DNA of 64,000 bases from Rhizobium album (lineage in GTDB: Bacteria > Pseudomonadota > Alphaproteobacteria > Rhizobiales > Rhizobiaceae): assembly GCF_003122325.1 (NCBI RefSeq), contig NZ_QFBC01000006.1, forward strand, positions 62,001-126,000, written 5' to 3'. Made by a program: the position numbers and the translations under genes. The notes beneath the pieces are model-generated. The model was given only the letters and a program-made list of their open reading frames with translations. It had not been told where the DNA came from and made no database searches. Of this stretch, positions 30,636 to 38,773 are shown piece by piece. Every line of letters begins with the position of its first letter. Positions within the stretch are counted from its first letter, which is position 1.

Positions 30636-31363
30636 GCGATGCCTCCTGGATCATCGAGCGGCCGGTGGCGCATCGCGGCTACCACGACATGAACCACCAG
30701 GTCTGGGAAAACACCCTCTCGGCCTTTTCCCGCGCCATCGAGGCGGGTTTTGCCATCGAATGCGACCTGCAATATGTCTCCGACGGCGTTCCGGTGGTCT
30801 TTCATGACGACGACATGGAACGCCTCTGCAACATCAAGGGAGACGTGCGCGCCCGCACCAGCGGCGAACTCGGCCTGATGACCATCGGCGGCACCAGGGA
30901 CCGGATCCCGACGCTGCAGAAACTGCTCGACCTGTGCCAGGGCAAGGTTCCGCTGATCATCGAGCTCAAGGGCCGCGAAGGCGACGACGAAGGTTTCGTC
31001 GAAAGCGTGCTGGAGATTCTCGAAGGCTACAAGGGCAAAGTGGCCTTGATGAGCTTCGACCACTGGTTCCTGAAGGAGCTGAAGGCGCTGAATTGTCCCT
31101 ACCCGATCGGTCTGACCGCCTGGGGCAACGACCCGGAACAGTTCTTCGTTCACGAAGAAGCGATGCATCTCGGGCTTGATTTCATCTCCTATGCGCACGA
31201 CCATCTGCCGAATGCCTTCATTACGGCGCAAAGGCAGCGTGGTATTCCCGTCATCACCTGGACGGTGCGCGACGAGGAGGCCGTCAAGCGCACCTTCCGC
31301 TACGCCGACCAGATGACCTTCGAAGGCTTCGACCCACGCGAAAGCCCTGCCCTGACCGCATGA
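30632..31363 (+). CDS. Glycerophosphodiester phosphodiesterase family protein
   Basis: 243 residues, cytoplasmic (no signal peptide). The GDPD TIM-barrel motifs are present: His14-Arg15 in VAHRG, Glu26-Asn27 in WENT, Glu43 and Asp45 in ECDLQ, and His58 in VFHDD. It would split glycerophosphodiesters to glycerol 3-phosphate and an alcohol. It overlaps ridA and the next gene by ATGA junctions at both ends. Confidence 0.92.
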   Translation: MSDASWIIERPVAHRGYHDMNHQVWENTLSAFSRAIEAGFAIECDLQYVSDGVPVVFHDDDMERLCNIKGDVRARTSGELGLMTIGGTRDRIPTLQKLLDLCQGKVPLIIELKGREGDDEGFVESVLEILEGYKGKVALMSFDHWFLKELKALNCPYPIGLTAWGNDPEQFFVHEEAMHLGLDFISYAHDHLPNAFITAQRQRGIPVITWTVRDEEAVKRTFRYADQMTFEGFDPRESPALTA

Positions 31364-32541
31364 AGACCGCCTATACGATCCGTATCGAAAACTCGTTCAA
31401 ATCCATCCTGCCGGAGCGCTGGTCCAGGCTCTCCGGCACGCTTTCGGCGAACGGATCGTACAATCCGTTCCTGTCGCATGCCTTCCTGTCCTCGCTGGAA
31501 GAATCCGGCTCGGCGAGTGCCAAGAGCGGCTGGATGGGGCACCATCTTTTGCTGGAAAGCGACGACGGTACGCTGATCGGCGCGGTCCCCTGTTATCTCA
31601 AGAACCACAGCCAGGGCGAATATGTCTTCGACCAGGGCTGGGCCGACGCCTTCGAACGGGCCGGCGGCCATTATTATCCGAAGCTGCAGGCGTCCATACC
31701 TTTCACCCCCGCCACCGGGCCGCGCCTGCTGGTCGCCGGCGGCGAGGATGAGGCGATGATCAGGGCGGGCCTTGCCGGCGGACTGAAAGAAGTGACGCGC
31801 CAGCTCGGCGTGTCCTCCGCCCATGTCACCTTCGTGCCCGAGGGCGAGGTGCCGTTCTTCGAAGACGAAGGCTACCTGCACCGCACCGACCAGCAATTCC
31901 ACTTCATCAATGACGGGTACGCCAATCACGAGGCCTTCCTGGAAACGCTGTCGTCGCGCAAGCGCAAGGAGCTGCGCAAGGAGCGGCGGGCGGCGCTGGA
32001 GGGCGGCATCTCCATCGACTGGCTGACCGGCAAGGATCTGACGGAAGACATCTGGGACCAGTTCTTCGCCTTCTACATGGATACGGGCAGCCGCAAATGG
32101 GGCCGGCCCTATCTCAACCGGCTGTTCTATTCGCTGATCGGCGAACGGATGGCCGACGACATCCTGCTGGTGATGGCCAAGCGCAACGGCAAATACATTG
32201 CCGGCGCCATCAACTTCATCGGCGCCGATACGCTGTACGGCCGCCACTGGGGCTGCATCGAGGACCACCCGTTCCTGCATTTCGAAGTCTGTTATCACCA
32301 GGCAATCGATTTTGCGCTGGAGAAGAAGCTGGCCCGCGTCGAGGCCGGGGCGCAGGGCGAACACAAGCTCGCACGCGGCTATCTGCCGGTGACCACGCAT
32401 TCCATGCATCACATTGCCCATCCGGGCTTGCGCCGGGCGATCGACGACTATCTGCAGCGGGAACGTCGCGAGGTCGAGGCAATCGGCGACATGCTCACGG
32501 AGCATGCTCCCTTCCGCAAGGGCGAACGCCAGCAGGACTGA
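31360..32541 (+). CDS. FemAB-like / GNAT-fold protein (DUF482, peptidogalycan family)
   Basis: 393 residues. The segments YNPFLSHAFLSSLEESGS, HHLLLESDDGTLIGAVPCYLKNHSQGEYVFD and the C-terminal ARVEAGAQGEHKLARGYLP are typical of the PF04339 family, which adopts the FemAB-type double GNAT fold. Members are annotated as peptidoglycan or acyl-transfer enzymes but no reaction is proven. The gene starts inside the stop of the phosphodiesterase gene and is followed after 33 bases by a HIT-family gene. Confidence 0.88.
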   Translation: MKTAYTIRIENSFKSILPERWSRLSGTLSANGSYNPFLSHAFLSSLEESGSASAKSGWMGHHLLLESDDGTLIGAVPCYLKNHSQGEYVFDQGWADAFERAGGHYYPKLQASIPFTPATGPRLLVAGGEDEAMIRAGLAGGLKEVTRQLGVSSAHVTFVPEGEVPFFEDEGYLHRTDQQFHFINDGYANHEAFLETLSSRKRKELRKERRAALEGGISIDWLTGKDLTEDIWDQFFAFYMDTGSRKWGRPYLNRLFYSLIGERMADDILLVMAKRNGKYIAGAINFIGADTLYGRHWGCIEDHPFLHFEVCYHQAIDFALEKKLARVEAGAQGEHKLARGYLPVTTHSMHHIAHPGLRRAIDDYLQRERREVEAIGDMLTEHAPFRKGERQQD

Positions 32542-32574
32542 CCGCACAGACAAGACATTCAAGGAGAGGATTTC

Positions 32575-32994
32575 ATGAGCGCTTACGACACCAACAACAT
32601 CTTCGCCAAAATCCTGCGCGGAGAAATTCCGTCGACGCGGGTCTACGAGGACGCCGATACGGTCGCCTTCATGGACGTCATGCCGCAGGCGCCGGGCCAT
32701 GTGCTGGTCATTCCGAAAGCGGGCTCCCGCAACATCCTCGATGCCGATCCGGCGGTTCTCGCCAAGACCATCCCGGTGGTGCAGAAAATTGCCGTGGCGG
32801 TAAAGGAGGCCTTCGAGGCCGATGGTGTCTATGTCGCGCAGTTCAACGAGCCGGCGGCCGGCCAGACGGTTTTCCATTTGCATTTCCATGTCATTCCCCG
32901 GCACGAAAGCAGCCCGCTGAAGCCGCATTCCGGCAAAATGGAAGACCCGGCCGTGCTGGCCGCCAATGCCGAGAAGATCCGCCAGGCCTTGTGA
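32575..32994 (+). CDS. HIT-family nucleotide hydrolase
   Basis: 139 residues with the catalytic histidine triad His101-Leu-His103-Phe-His105 in FHLHFHVIP and the N-terminal IFAKILRGEIPS of the Hint branch. These enzymes split purine nucleoside phosphoramidates or dinucleotides. AAGGAGAGG is a strong ribosome-binding site, so it may be expressed more than the genes before it. Last gene of the plus-strand cluster. Confidence 0.93.
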   Translation: MSAYDTNNIFAKILRGEIPSTRVYEDADTVAFMDVMPQAPGHVLVIPKAGSRNILDADPAVLAKTIPVVQKIAVAVKEAFEADGVYVAQFNEPAAGQTVFHLHFHVIPRHESSPLKPHSGKMEDPAVLAANAEKIRQAL

Positions 32995-33025
32995 TCGCAA
33001 CACGACCGAGAGAGGTGATCGGCCG

Positions 33026-33364
33026 TCACAGGCCGATCGCGTAAAGCCCTGCTGCAAGAAGAACCAGCGAAACCCCAACGCCGACGGCCACCCTCTGCCC
33101 CGAGACGAGAAACGCCGCAAAGCCGAGGCCGGCAGCGCCGAGCCGCATCCACAGCGGCGATGCCTCCAGCGCGCCGGTAGGGAAGACGACGAGCTTGGCG
33201 GTCACCGCCATGACCAGCGCCGTCGCCACCGAGCGCACCCAATAAAACGCCTCGGAATCCTCCCGCAGCCGGTTTCCGGCCAGCACGCCGAGCCAGCGCC
33301 AGAAATCGGTCGCAAGCCAGCCGGCAACCGCGATGAAGACATAGGGCCACAGGTCCTGCATCAC
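33026..33364 (-). CDS. azlD: AzlD-type branched-chain amino acid exporter small subunit
   Basis: 112 residues with about four membrane segments, opening with a tryptophan-rich helix (WPYVFIAVAGWLATDFWRWLG). This is the AzlD fold, the small partner of AzlC. Its ATG overlaps the azlC stop (ATGA), confirming pairing. It ends convergent to the HIT gene. Confidence 0.88.
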   Translation of the reverse strand: MMQDLWPYVFIAVAGWLATDFWRWLGVLAGNRLREDSEAFYWVRSVATALVMAVTAKLVVFPTGALEASPLWMRLGAAGLGFAAFLVSGQRVAVGVGVSLVLLAAGLYAIGL

Positions 33365-34113
33365 GCTTCGCCCTCCCCGGCCGCGGCCAGACGCTTGCGC
33401 CTGACGACATAGCGGTCGAACAGATAGGCCAGCGTGCCGCCGCCGATTCCGACATAGAGGATATCGAATTCAGGCTCGATCAGCGCAAACAACGGCCCGC
33501 CGACGATACCGACGACAAAGGCGATGCGCACCACCGAATGCCGCGCCGTCGCCCAGATCGAGGCGATGAAATAGACCGGCGTCAGGAAAAACAGGACGCC
33601 TGCCATCAGCGGCGGAAAGGCGGAAACGGCGCCGTAGGACAGGAAGACGATCAGCGTGTTGACCAACGCCAGCGTCATGCCGAAACCGGCGAAATAGGCG
33701 ACACGCGCCGGGCGCGGCACCTGATGGATATTCTGGCTGGTAAAGACCCAGGCGGTGATGGCGATGAAATGCGATAACAGCAGCAGCAGCCAGACCGGCG
33801 TGCCCTTGCTGCGCATTTCCGGGACGATCGAGGCAACCATCGGCATCATCCGTACCGAAGACAGCGTCACCGCCAGAAAACAGGCGGCCAGGCTGGCGCC
33901 GCCGGTCATCATGCCGATCAGGATCATCTTTGCCGGCAAGGCCCAGACAATGAAGGTCATGAACACCGCCTCGCTGCGCGGAATGCCCGATTCCAGCGCA
34001 AAAGCGCTGAACCCGACGAAAGAAGTCATGAGGATGAGCGACGGAAGGGAAAAAAGCCCGCGCATGCCGGCCAAAAACCAGTAGAGGCGCGTCTTCGATT
34101 TATCTGAAACCAT
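33361..34113 (-). CDS. azlC: AzlC-type branched-chain amino acid exporter large subunit
   Basis: 250 residues from the ATG at 34113 with about six to seven membrane segments. The opening FLAGMRGLFSLPSLILMTSFVGFSAFALESG is typical of AzlC. With AzlD it exports branched-chain amino acids (LIV-E family). The frame is open for a further 38 codons upstream, with no family character. It lies downstream of clpA on the same strand but after a good terminator. Confidence 0.88.
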   Translation of the reverse strand: MVSDKSKTRLYWFLAGMRGLFSLPSLILMTSFVGFSAFALESGIPRSEAVFMTFIVWALPAKMILIGMMTGGASLAACFLAVTLSSVRMMPMVASIVPEMRSKGTPVWLLLLLSHFIAITAWVFTSQNIHQVPRPARVAYFAGFGMTLALVNTLIVFLSYGAVSAFPPLMAGVLFFLTPVYFIASIWATARHSVVRIAFVVGIVGGPLFALIEPEFDILYVGIGGGTLAYLFDRYVVRRKRLAAAGEGEA

Positions 34114-34195
34114 TGGGCGGAACCGACAAAACAATTCCAGCATGAGTGCGCAACGGTTTTGCTGGAATTGCATAAGAATGAAATGTTTTGGAAAC

Positions 34196-34224
34196 AAAAA
34201 AAACCGGGCGCGTTTTCGGCCCGG
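34196..34224 (-). terminator. Intrinsic terminator of clpA
   Basis: On the minus strand CCGGGC and GCCCGG arms (34219-34224 and 34204-34209) with a 9-base loop are followed by eight Ts. It lies 25 bases downstream of the clpA stop. Confidence 0.85.
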
Positions 34225-34248
34225 CATCGCGGCTGCCAGAACGGCAGC

Positions 34249-36786
34249 TTATTTCTTCTTCGGCACCTTCGGAACCGTGCTGCCTTTGCGGCGGCCTTCC
34301 TCTTTGGGCTCACGCTCCAGTTCGGCAACCGCATCCGACGTCACGTCGGCCGACTTGGCAATTGCCGTAGCGGCAGGTCCGCCGCCCTTTGCCCGGGCCT
34401 TGGAAACCTTGGCCTTCGGCGCCTCGGCCTCGTCGCCATCGGTCTCGAGCACCTCAGCTTCCGGCTTCGGCTTGACCGGCGCGCTGTCGGGAATGGAGTC
34501 GAGCACCAGGCCCGTCTTGCCATCCTCCAGCGGTCCGATCGTCACCTTGACGACGCCGCCCTTGCGCAGCTTGCCGAAGAGAATCTCGTTGGCAAGCGGC
34601 TTCTTGATGTGCTCCTGGATGACGCGGGACAGCGGCCGCGCGCCCATCTTCTCGTCATATCCCCGTTCGGCGAGCCAGGAAATCGCATCTTCGTGCACGT
34701 CGAAGGTGACGTTGCGTTCGGAGAGCTGCGATTCCAGCTGCATGATGAACTTCTGCACGACCTGGTGGATAACCTTGGTCGGCAGCGGCGCAAACGCGAT
34801 GGTGGCATCGAGACGGTTGCGGAATTCCGGCGTGAACAGCCTGTTCAGCGCCTCGGTATCCTCACCCGTCCGCTTCGACGAACCGAAGCCGATGGCGGCC
34901 TTGGCCATTTCGGATGCGCCGGCATTGGTCGTCATGATCAGGATGACGTTACGGAAGTCGATCTTCTTGCCGTTGTGGTCGGTCAGCGAACCATGGTCCA
35001 TGACCTGCAGCAGGATGTTGAAGATATCCGGATGCGCCTTCTCGATCTCGTCAAGCAGCACGACGCTGTGCGGATGCTGGTCGACGCCGTCGGTCAACAG
35101 GCCGCCCTGGTCGAAGCCGACATAGCCGGGAGGTGCGCCGAGCAGCCGCGAGACCGTGTGGCGTTCCATATATTCCGACATGTCGAAGCGCAGCAGTTCC
35201 ACACCCAGCGACGAGGCAAGCTGCTTGGCGACTTCCGTCTTGCCGACGCCGGTGGGGCCGGAGAAGACGTAGCAGCCTATCGGCTTGTTCGGCTCGCGCA
35301 GGCCGGCACGGGCGAGCTTGATCGAGGTCGCCAGCGCCTCGATGGCGGCATCCTGGCCGTAGACCACCGAGCGCAAATCCTTCTCCAGGTTGGCGAGAAC
35401 CATCTCGTCATCCTTGGACACGGTTTTGGGCGGAATGCGCGCCATCGTCGCGATGGTCGCCTCGATTTCCTTTTCGGTGATCAGCTTGCGGCGCTTGGAG
35501 ACCGGCAGCAGCATCTGCGCGGCGCCGGTCTCGTCGATCACGTCGATCGCCTTGTCCGGCAGCTTGCGGTCAGAGATGTAGCGGGCCGAGAGCTCGACGG
35601 CGGACTTGATCGCCTCGTTCGAGTACCGCAGCTTGTGGTATTCCTCGAAATAGGGTTTCAGGCCCTTCATGATCTCGATGGCATCCTCGACCGTCGGCTC
35701 GTTGACGTCGATCTTCTGGAAGCGGCGGACGAGAGCCCGGTCCTTTTCGAAGAACTGCCGGTATTCCTTGTAGGTGGTCGAGCCGATGCAACGGATCGCA
35801 CCGGAGGAAAGCGCCGGCTTCAGCAGGTTCGAGGCATCCATGGCGCCGCCCGACGTCGCACCCGCACCGATGACGGTGTGGATTTCGTCGATGAACAGCA
35901 CGGCGCCGGGATATTCCTCCAGCTCCTTGACCACCTGCTTCAGGCGCTCTTCGAAATCACCGCGATAGCGGGTGCCGGCGAGCAGCGTGCCCATGTCGAG
36001 CGAGAAGATCGTCGCGTCCTGCAACGCCTCCGGCACCTTCTTCTCGACGATGCGCTTGGCGAGGCCCTCGGCGATGGCCGTCTTGCCGACGCCGGGATCG
36101 CCGACATAGAGCGGATTGTTCTTCGAGCGGCGGCACAGCACCTGGATGGTGCGGTTGACCTCGGCGTGACGGCCGATCAGCGGATCGATCTTGCCGTTCT
36201 TGGCCTTCTCGTTGAGGTTGACGCAGTAGGCCTTCAAGGCGTCCTGCTGTTTCTTGGAGCCGCCGTCCTCCTGCTCGCCGCGGGTCTGCTTGCTTTCGGC
36301 CTCGCCTTCCTCGACTCCGCGCGGCGCGCGCGCCTGGCTGGCGCCGGGACGCTTGCCGATTCCATGGGAAATGAAATTGACGGCGTCGTAGCGCGTCATC
36401 TCCTGCTCCTGCAGGAAATAGGCGGCATGGCTTTCCCGTTCGGCGAAGATGGCGACCAGCACGTTGGCGCCGGTCACTTCCTCGCGTCCGGAAGACTGGA
36501 CATGGATCACCGCACGCTGGATGACGCGCTGGAACCCGGAGGTCGGTTTGGAATCTTCGTCGTAACCGGTCACCAGGTTCGACAATTCGTTGTCGACGTA
36601 GTCGGTGACGGTCTTGCGAAGCATATCGAGATTGACATTGCACGCACCCATGACCGCGGCGGCATCGCCGTCGTCGATCAGCGCCAGGAGCAGGTGCTCG
36701 AGCGTCGCATATTCGTGATGCCGCTCGTTGGCATAAGTCAGTGCCTGGTGCAGCGCCTTCTCAAGATTCGGCGAAAATGTTGGCAC
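34249..36786 (-). CDS. clpA: ATP-dependent Clp protease ATP-binding subunit ClpA
   Basis: 845 residues from a GTG at 36786, with GAGG well placed upstream; the frame opens earlier at 36846 without similarity. It unfolds substrates for ClpP. An N-domain (about 1-145) binds ClpS, then two AAA+ modules follow with Walker A motifs GDPGVGKT (near 228-235) and GPTGVGKT (near 508-515). A tail of about 80 residues rich in Ala, Glu and Lys follows the D2 domain; E. coli ClpA (758) lacks it. It lies 10 bases after clpS. Confidence 0.96.
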   Translation of the reverse strand: MPTFSPNLEKALHQALTYANERHHEYATLEHLLLALIDDGDAAAVMGACNVNLDMLRKTVTDYVDNELSNLVTGYDEDSKPTSGFQRVIQRAVIHVQSSGREEVTGANVLVAIFAERESHAAYFLQEQEMTRYDAVNFISHGIGKRPGASQARAPRGVEEGEAESKQTRGEQEDGGSKKQQDALKAYCVNLNEKAKNGKIDPLIGRHAEVNRTIQVLCRRSKNNPLYVGDPGVGKTAIAEGLAKRIVEKKVPEALQDATIFSLDMGTLLAGTRYRGDFEERLKQVVKELEEYPGAVLFIDEIHTVIGAGATSGGAMDASNLLKPALSSGAIRCIGSTTYKEYRQFFEKDRALVRRFQKIDVNEPTVEDAIEIMKGLKPYFEEYHKLRYSNEAIKSAVELSARYISDRKLPDKAIDVIDETGAAQMLLPVSKRRKLITEKEIEATIATMARIPPKTVSKDDEMVLANLEKDLRSVVYGQDAAIEALATSIKLARAGLREPNKPIGCYVFSGPTGVGKTEVAKQLASSLGVELLRFDMSEYMERHTVSRLLGAPPGYVGFDQGGLLTDGVDQHPHSVVLLDEIEKAHPDIFNILLQVMDHGSLTDHNGKKIDFRNVILIMTTNAGASEMAKAAIGFGSSKRTGEDTEALNRLFTPEFRNRLDATIAFAPLPTKVIHQVVQKFIMQLESQLSERNVTFDVHEDAISWLAERGYDEKMGARPLSRVIQEHIKKPLANEILFGKLRKGGVVKVTIGPLEDGKTGLVLDSIPDSAPVKPKPEAEVLETDGDEAEAPKAKVSKARAKGGGPAATAIAKSADVTSDAVAELEREPKEEGRRKGSTVPKVPKKK

Positions 36787-36796
36787 GATCAGATCC

Positions 36797-37150
36797 TCAC
36801 TTCTTTTCCATAACACATTGCAGCGGATGCTGATGCTGTCGGGCAAAGTCCATAACCTGACTCACCTTCGTTTCAGCCACTTCGTAGGTAAACACACCAC
36901 ATTCGCCCACGCCGTGATTATGAACATGAAGCATGATGCGGGTCGCGGCTTCCAGGTCCTTCTGAAAAAAACGCTCAAGGATATGAATGACAAATTCCAT
37001 GGGCGTGTAATCGTCGTTCAGAAGCAATACACGATACAAATTCGGTTTCTTGGTTTTCGGTTTGGTACGCGTAATAACGGAGGTGCCGCGATTGGCGTTA
37101 TCCCCGTCCTTGTCTGAATCCTGTTGCATCCGGATCGGCTTAGCGATCAT
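36797..37150 (-). CDS. clpS: ClpS, N-end-rule adaptor of ClpAP
   Basis: 117 residues. An extended N-terminus (about 1-35, charged) leads into the folded core [20 protein letters not shown] (about 39-58) that binds N-terminal bulky residues, with the [23 protein letters not shown] block after it. It hands N-degron substrates to ClpA, encoded directly downstream. A start at the Met at 37129 is also possible. Confidence 0.95.
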   Translation of the reverse strand: MIAKPIRMQQDSDKDGDNANRGTSVITRTKPKTKKPNLYRVLLLNDDYTPMEFVIHILERFFQKDLEAATRIMLHVHNHGVGECGVFTYEVAETKVSQVMDFARQHQHPLQCVMEKK

Positions 37151-37341
37151 CTTTCTTCATTCCCAAAACGTGGCGGCTCATGCTTCAGGGGCATCGCAAG
37201 CCAAACATCCGTGACCATAATTTAGGTCTTTGTTTGGGGATTTTAAGCCCCCTGTCCAACACTGCAACGGGAATTCGCCTTTACCGCTGCAGTAATCTTC
37301 ACATTTCTGACATGCCAAACGGGTGCCGGGCTTTCGTCACG

Positions 37342-37377
37342 AAAAAGGCCGGCCGCCCCGCGGGGGGCGACCGGCCT
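37342..37377 (-). terminator. Intrinsic terminator of the phasin gene
   Basis: A 14-bp GC-rich stem with one G-T pair (arms 37346-37359 and 37364-37377), a four-base loop and a five-T tail on the minus strand, 30 bases downstream of the phasin stop codon. Confidence 0.9.
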
Positions 37378-37406
37378 CTATCCGTTCAAGAATTCCTGGC
37401 GGGTGC

Positions 37407-37754
37407 TCAGGCAGCCGGCGTCAGGGCCGTCGAAGCGCGCGAAAGCGGTGCCTCGTAGGGCTTGTAGGCGGCCTTGGCCAGATCGACGTACATTTCGTTG
37501 AGCTTGGTCGCCTCGGCAACGAACCCTTCGTAGGCAGCCTTGACGAAATTGGTCTGCAACTCGAAAGCGGTTTCGACGCTCTTCACGCCGGCAAGGGCCT
37601 CGACGTGAGCGACGGTATCCTGGAAGGACTTCTTGGTGTATTCGGCGGATTCAGCGGCAATAGCCTGAAAACCCTTGGCAACTTCCGAATAGCCCTTCAA
37701 CATGGTGTCTGCGGCTTCCTTGCTCTTCTTGCTGGCTTCATCAAAGTTGAACAT
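37407..37754 (-). CDS. Phasin-family granule-associated protein
   Basis: 115 residues, helical and amphipathic, with the phasin pattern: FNFDEASKKSKEAADTMLKGYSEVAKGFQAIAAE followed by a second long helix ending in KLNEMYVDLAKAAYKPYEAPL. Phasins coat polyhydroxybutyrate granules and set their size and number. A polyhydroxyalkanoate synthase is encoded at 57.6 kb. The gene has its own sigma-70 promoter, an AGGGACGGG ribosome-binding site and a strong terminator, so it is a single-gene unit. Confidence 0.9.
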   Translation of the reverse strand: MFNFDEASKKSKEAADTMLKGYSEVAKGFQAIAAESAEYTKKSFQDTVAHVEALAGVKSVETAFELQTNFVKAAYEGFVAEATKLNEMYVDLAKAAYKPYEAPLSRASTALTPAA

Positions 37755-37785
37755 AGCCCGTCCCTTTTGGTTGGTTGATCCTCAA

Positions 37786-37815
37786 GATATACGTGCAATG
37801 CACAAGATAAGTCAA
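37786..37815 (-). promoter_or_regulatory. Sigma-70 promoter of the phasin gene with operator-like palindromes
   Basis: On the minus strand TTGACT (37810-37815) and TATATC (37786-37791) are 18 bases apart, about 30 bases before the phasin start. The spacer holds the perfect palindrome GTGCA-A-TGCAC (37793-37803). A second TGC-N3-GCA site lies just upstream of the -35 box at 37824-37832, its centre exactly 30 bases away. The TGC-N3-GCA core resembles the sites reported for the polyhydroxybutyrate regulator PhaR. Confidence 0.65.
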
Positions 37816-37890
37816 GGAATTTGTGCGCCGCATGAAAATCATAGATTGCATTAACGTCACGATTGACGTCTGCGGCCTCTCCATCGCCCG

Positions 37891-37915
37891 AAAGGAGGAT
37901 TTCCTCCTTTATTTT
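37891..37915 (+). terminator. Terminator-like hairpin, no known gene upstream on this strand
   Basis: Perfect 8-bp stem AAAGGAGG/CCTCCTTT with an ATTT loop, followed by ATTTT. The tail is only on the plus strand, yet the nearest gene upstream (the phasin) is on the minus strand. It may end a small RNA transcribed from 37815-37890; the 3' arm is complementary to Shine-Dalgarno sequences. Confidence 0.5.
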
Positions 37916-38273
37916 AAAAAAAACAGCCCTCTTTTTTACCAATTGAACAAACTAACATCAAAAATCGTCTGCCCATGTGCATTCGCTCAGAGAATTTGTC
38001 ATTTGGCAAAAATGGATCGTCGGCCGCAACCGGTGTTTCCACCCTCGGGAAAGATAACGATATACAACCATAAATAAATGTTTTCCGCCTGTTCCACCGA
38101 CTGCATTTCGCACATGCAGCAACACGGGAAGCAAGGCATCGCCATGGTTTTCAAGGTTTTACGGAGAGCTTTTGAGGGGCTTTCGCATACTTGCCCGGGG
38201 CAAGCGAACAACGACGGGCAGAGGCCTCGCCGATGGCGGTCCAGTCCTGAACATGTGGCCGGACAAGACGGCA

Positions 38274-38301
38274 AAGCCGGCGAGGCAAGGCCCGCCGGCT
38301 T
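38274..38301 (-). terminator. Hairpin downstream of the DUF3126 gene
   Basis: Perfect 9-bp inverted repeat AAGCCGGCG/CGCCGGCTT with a 10-base loop, 12 bases after the stop codon. Only a TTT follows on the minus strand, so termination would be weak. Confidence 0.5.
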
Positions 38302-38313
38302 GGATATCGTTAC

Positions 38314-38517
38314 TCAAAGATCGTCTTCGAGAATAGCCATCGAGAAGCTGTAGGAGAGATCGCCGTCCTCGTCGTCGCGGAAGATCACGCCGAGAAACTC
38401 GTCGCCGATATAGACTTCGGCAGAATCGTTCTTGCGCGGCCGCGCCTTGACGACGATGGCGGGATTGAGCGTGCGCTTGAAATACGCGTCGAGTTTCTTG
38501 ATTTCGTCCGGCTTCAC
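38314..38517 (-). CDS. DUF3126-family small protein
   Basis: 67 residues, acidic at the C-terminus. The opening MKPDEIKKLDAYFKRTLNP and the segment AEVYIGDEFLGVIFRDDEDGDLSYSFSMAILE are characteristic of the DUF3126 family, which is conserved and almost restricted to alphaproteobacteria. No function is known. It stands alone on the minus strand between the phasin region and cysE. Confidence 0.85.
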   Translation of the reverse strand: MKPDEIKKLDAYFKRTLNPAIVVKARPRKNDSAEVYIGDEFLGVIFRDDEDGDLSYSFSMAILEDDL

Positions 38518-38739
38518 AATTGTCTCCGTCAGCAGTTATCGGGTTGCGCCGCTTGTTGCATGGGAAAAGACGCAGTGTAAAGGCCCGGCAACAATGCTCA
38601 ATCGATCATAAACGGGATTATGGCCACGCCCGTTCCCTGGCACGATGGGAGCATTTCCGCTTTTCCCCCAAACGCGAAACGCTTCCATTGTCTTGATTTT
38701 ACGCAATTGCGGGCGCCAAAACGCAAAGCTACCCGAAAG

Positions 38740-38766
38740 CCGTCGCCGAGCGGAGGCCGGCGACGG
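38740..38766 (-). terminator. Hairpin downstream of cysE
   Basis: Perfect 8-bp inverted repeat CCGTCGCC/GGCGACGG with an 11-base loop, seven bases after the cysE stop. It is followed by CTTTC rather than a clear T-run. Between it and the DUF3126 start (38518-38739) I see no gene. Confidence 0.45.
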
Positions 38767-38773
38767 GATAGGA

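Larger units (their letters stand above)
37755..38313. other. Gene-free region upstream of the phasin gene
   Basis: About 560 bases with no credible protein gene. The left part holds the phasin promoter and two TGC-N3-GCA sites; next comes a plus-strand terminator-like hairpin at 37891; 37910-38070 is AT-rich; a 15-base palindrome CTTGCCC-G-GGGCAAG lies at 38190-38204; a 9-bp inverted repeat at 38274-38301 closes the DUF3126 gene. A 91-codon open frame at 38078-38353 has no ribosome-binding site or family pattern. Confidence 0.7.

Noticed and set aside
34159-36813. An 884-codon open frame on the plus strand opposite clpA
   Set aside because: Same codon-bias shadow; no family motif or ribosome-binding site, while ClpA is certain.
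38078-38353. 91-codon frame in the gene-free region
   Set aside because: No ribosome-binding site, no family similarity, and it overlaps the DUF3126 gene antisense.
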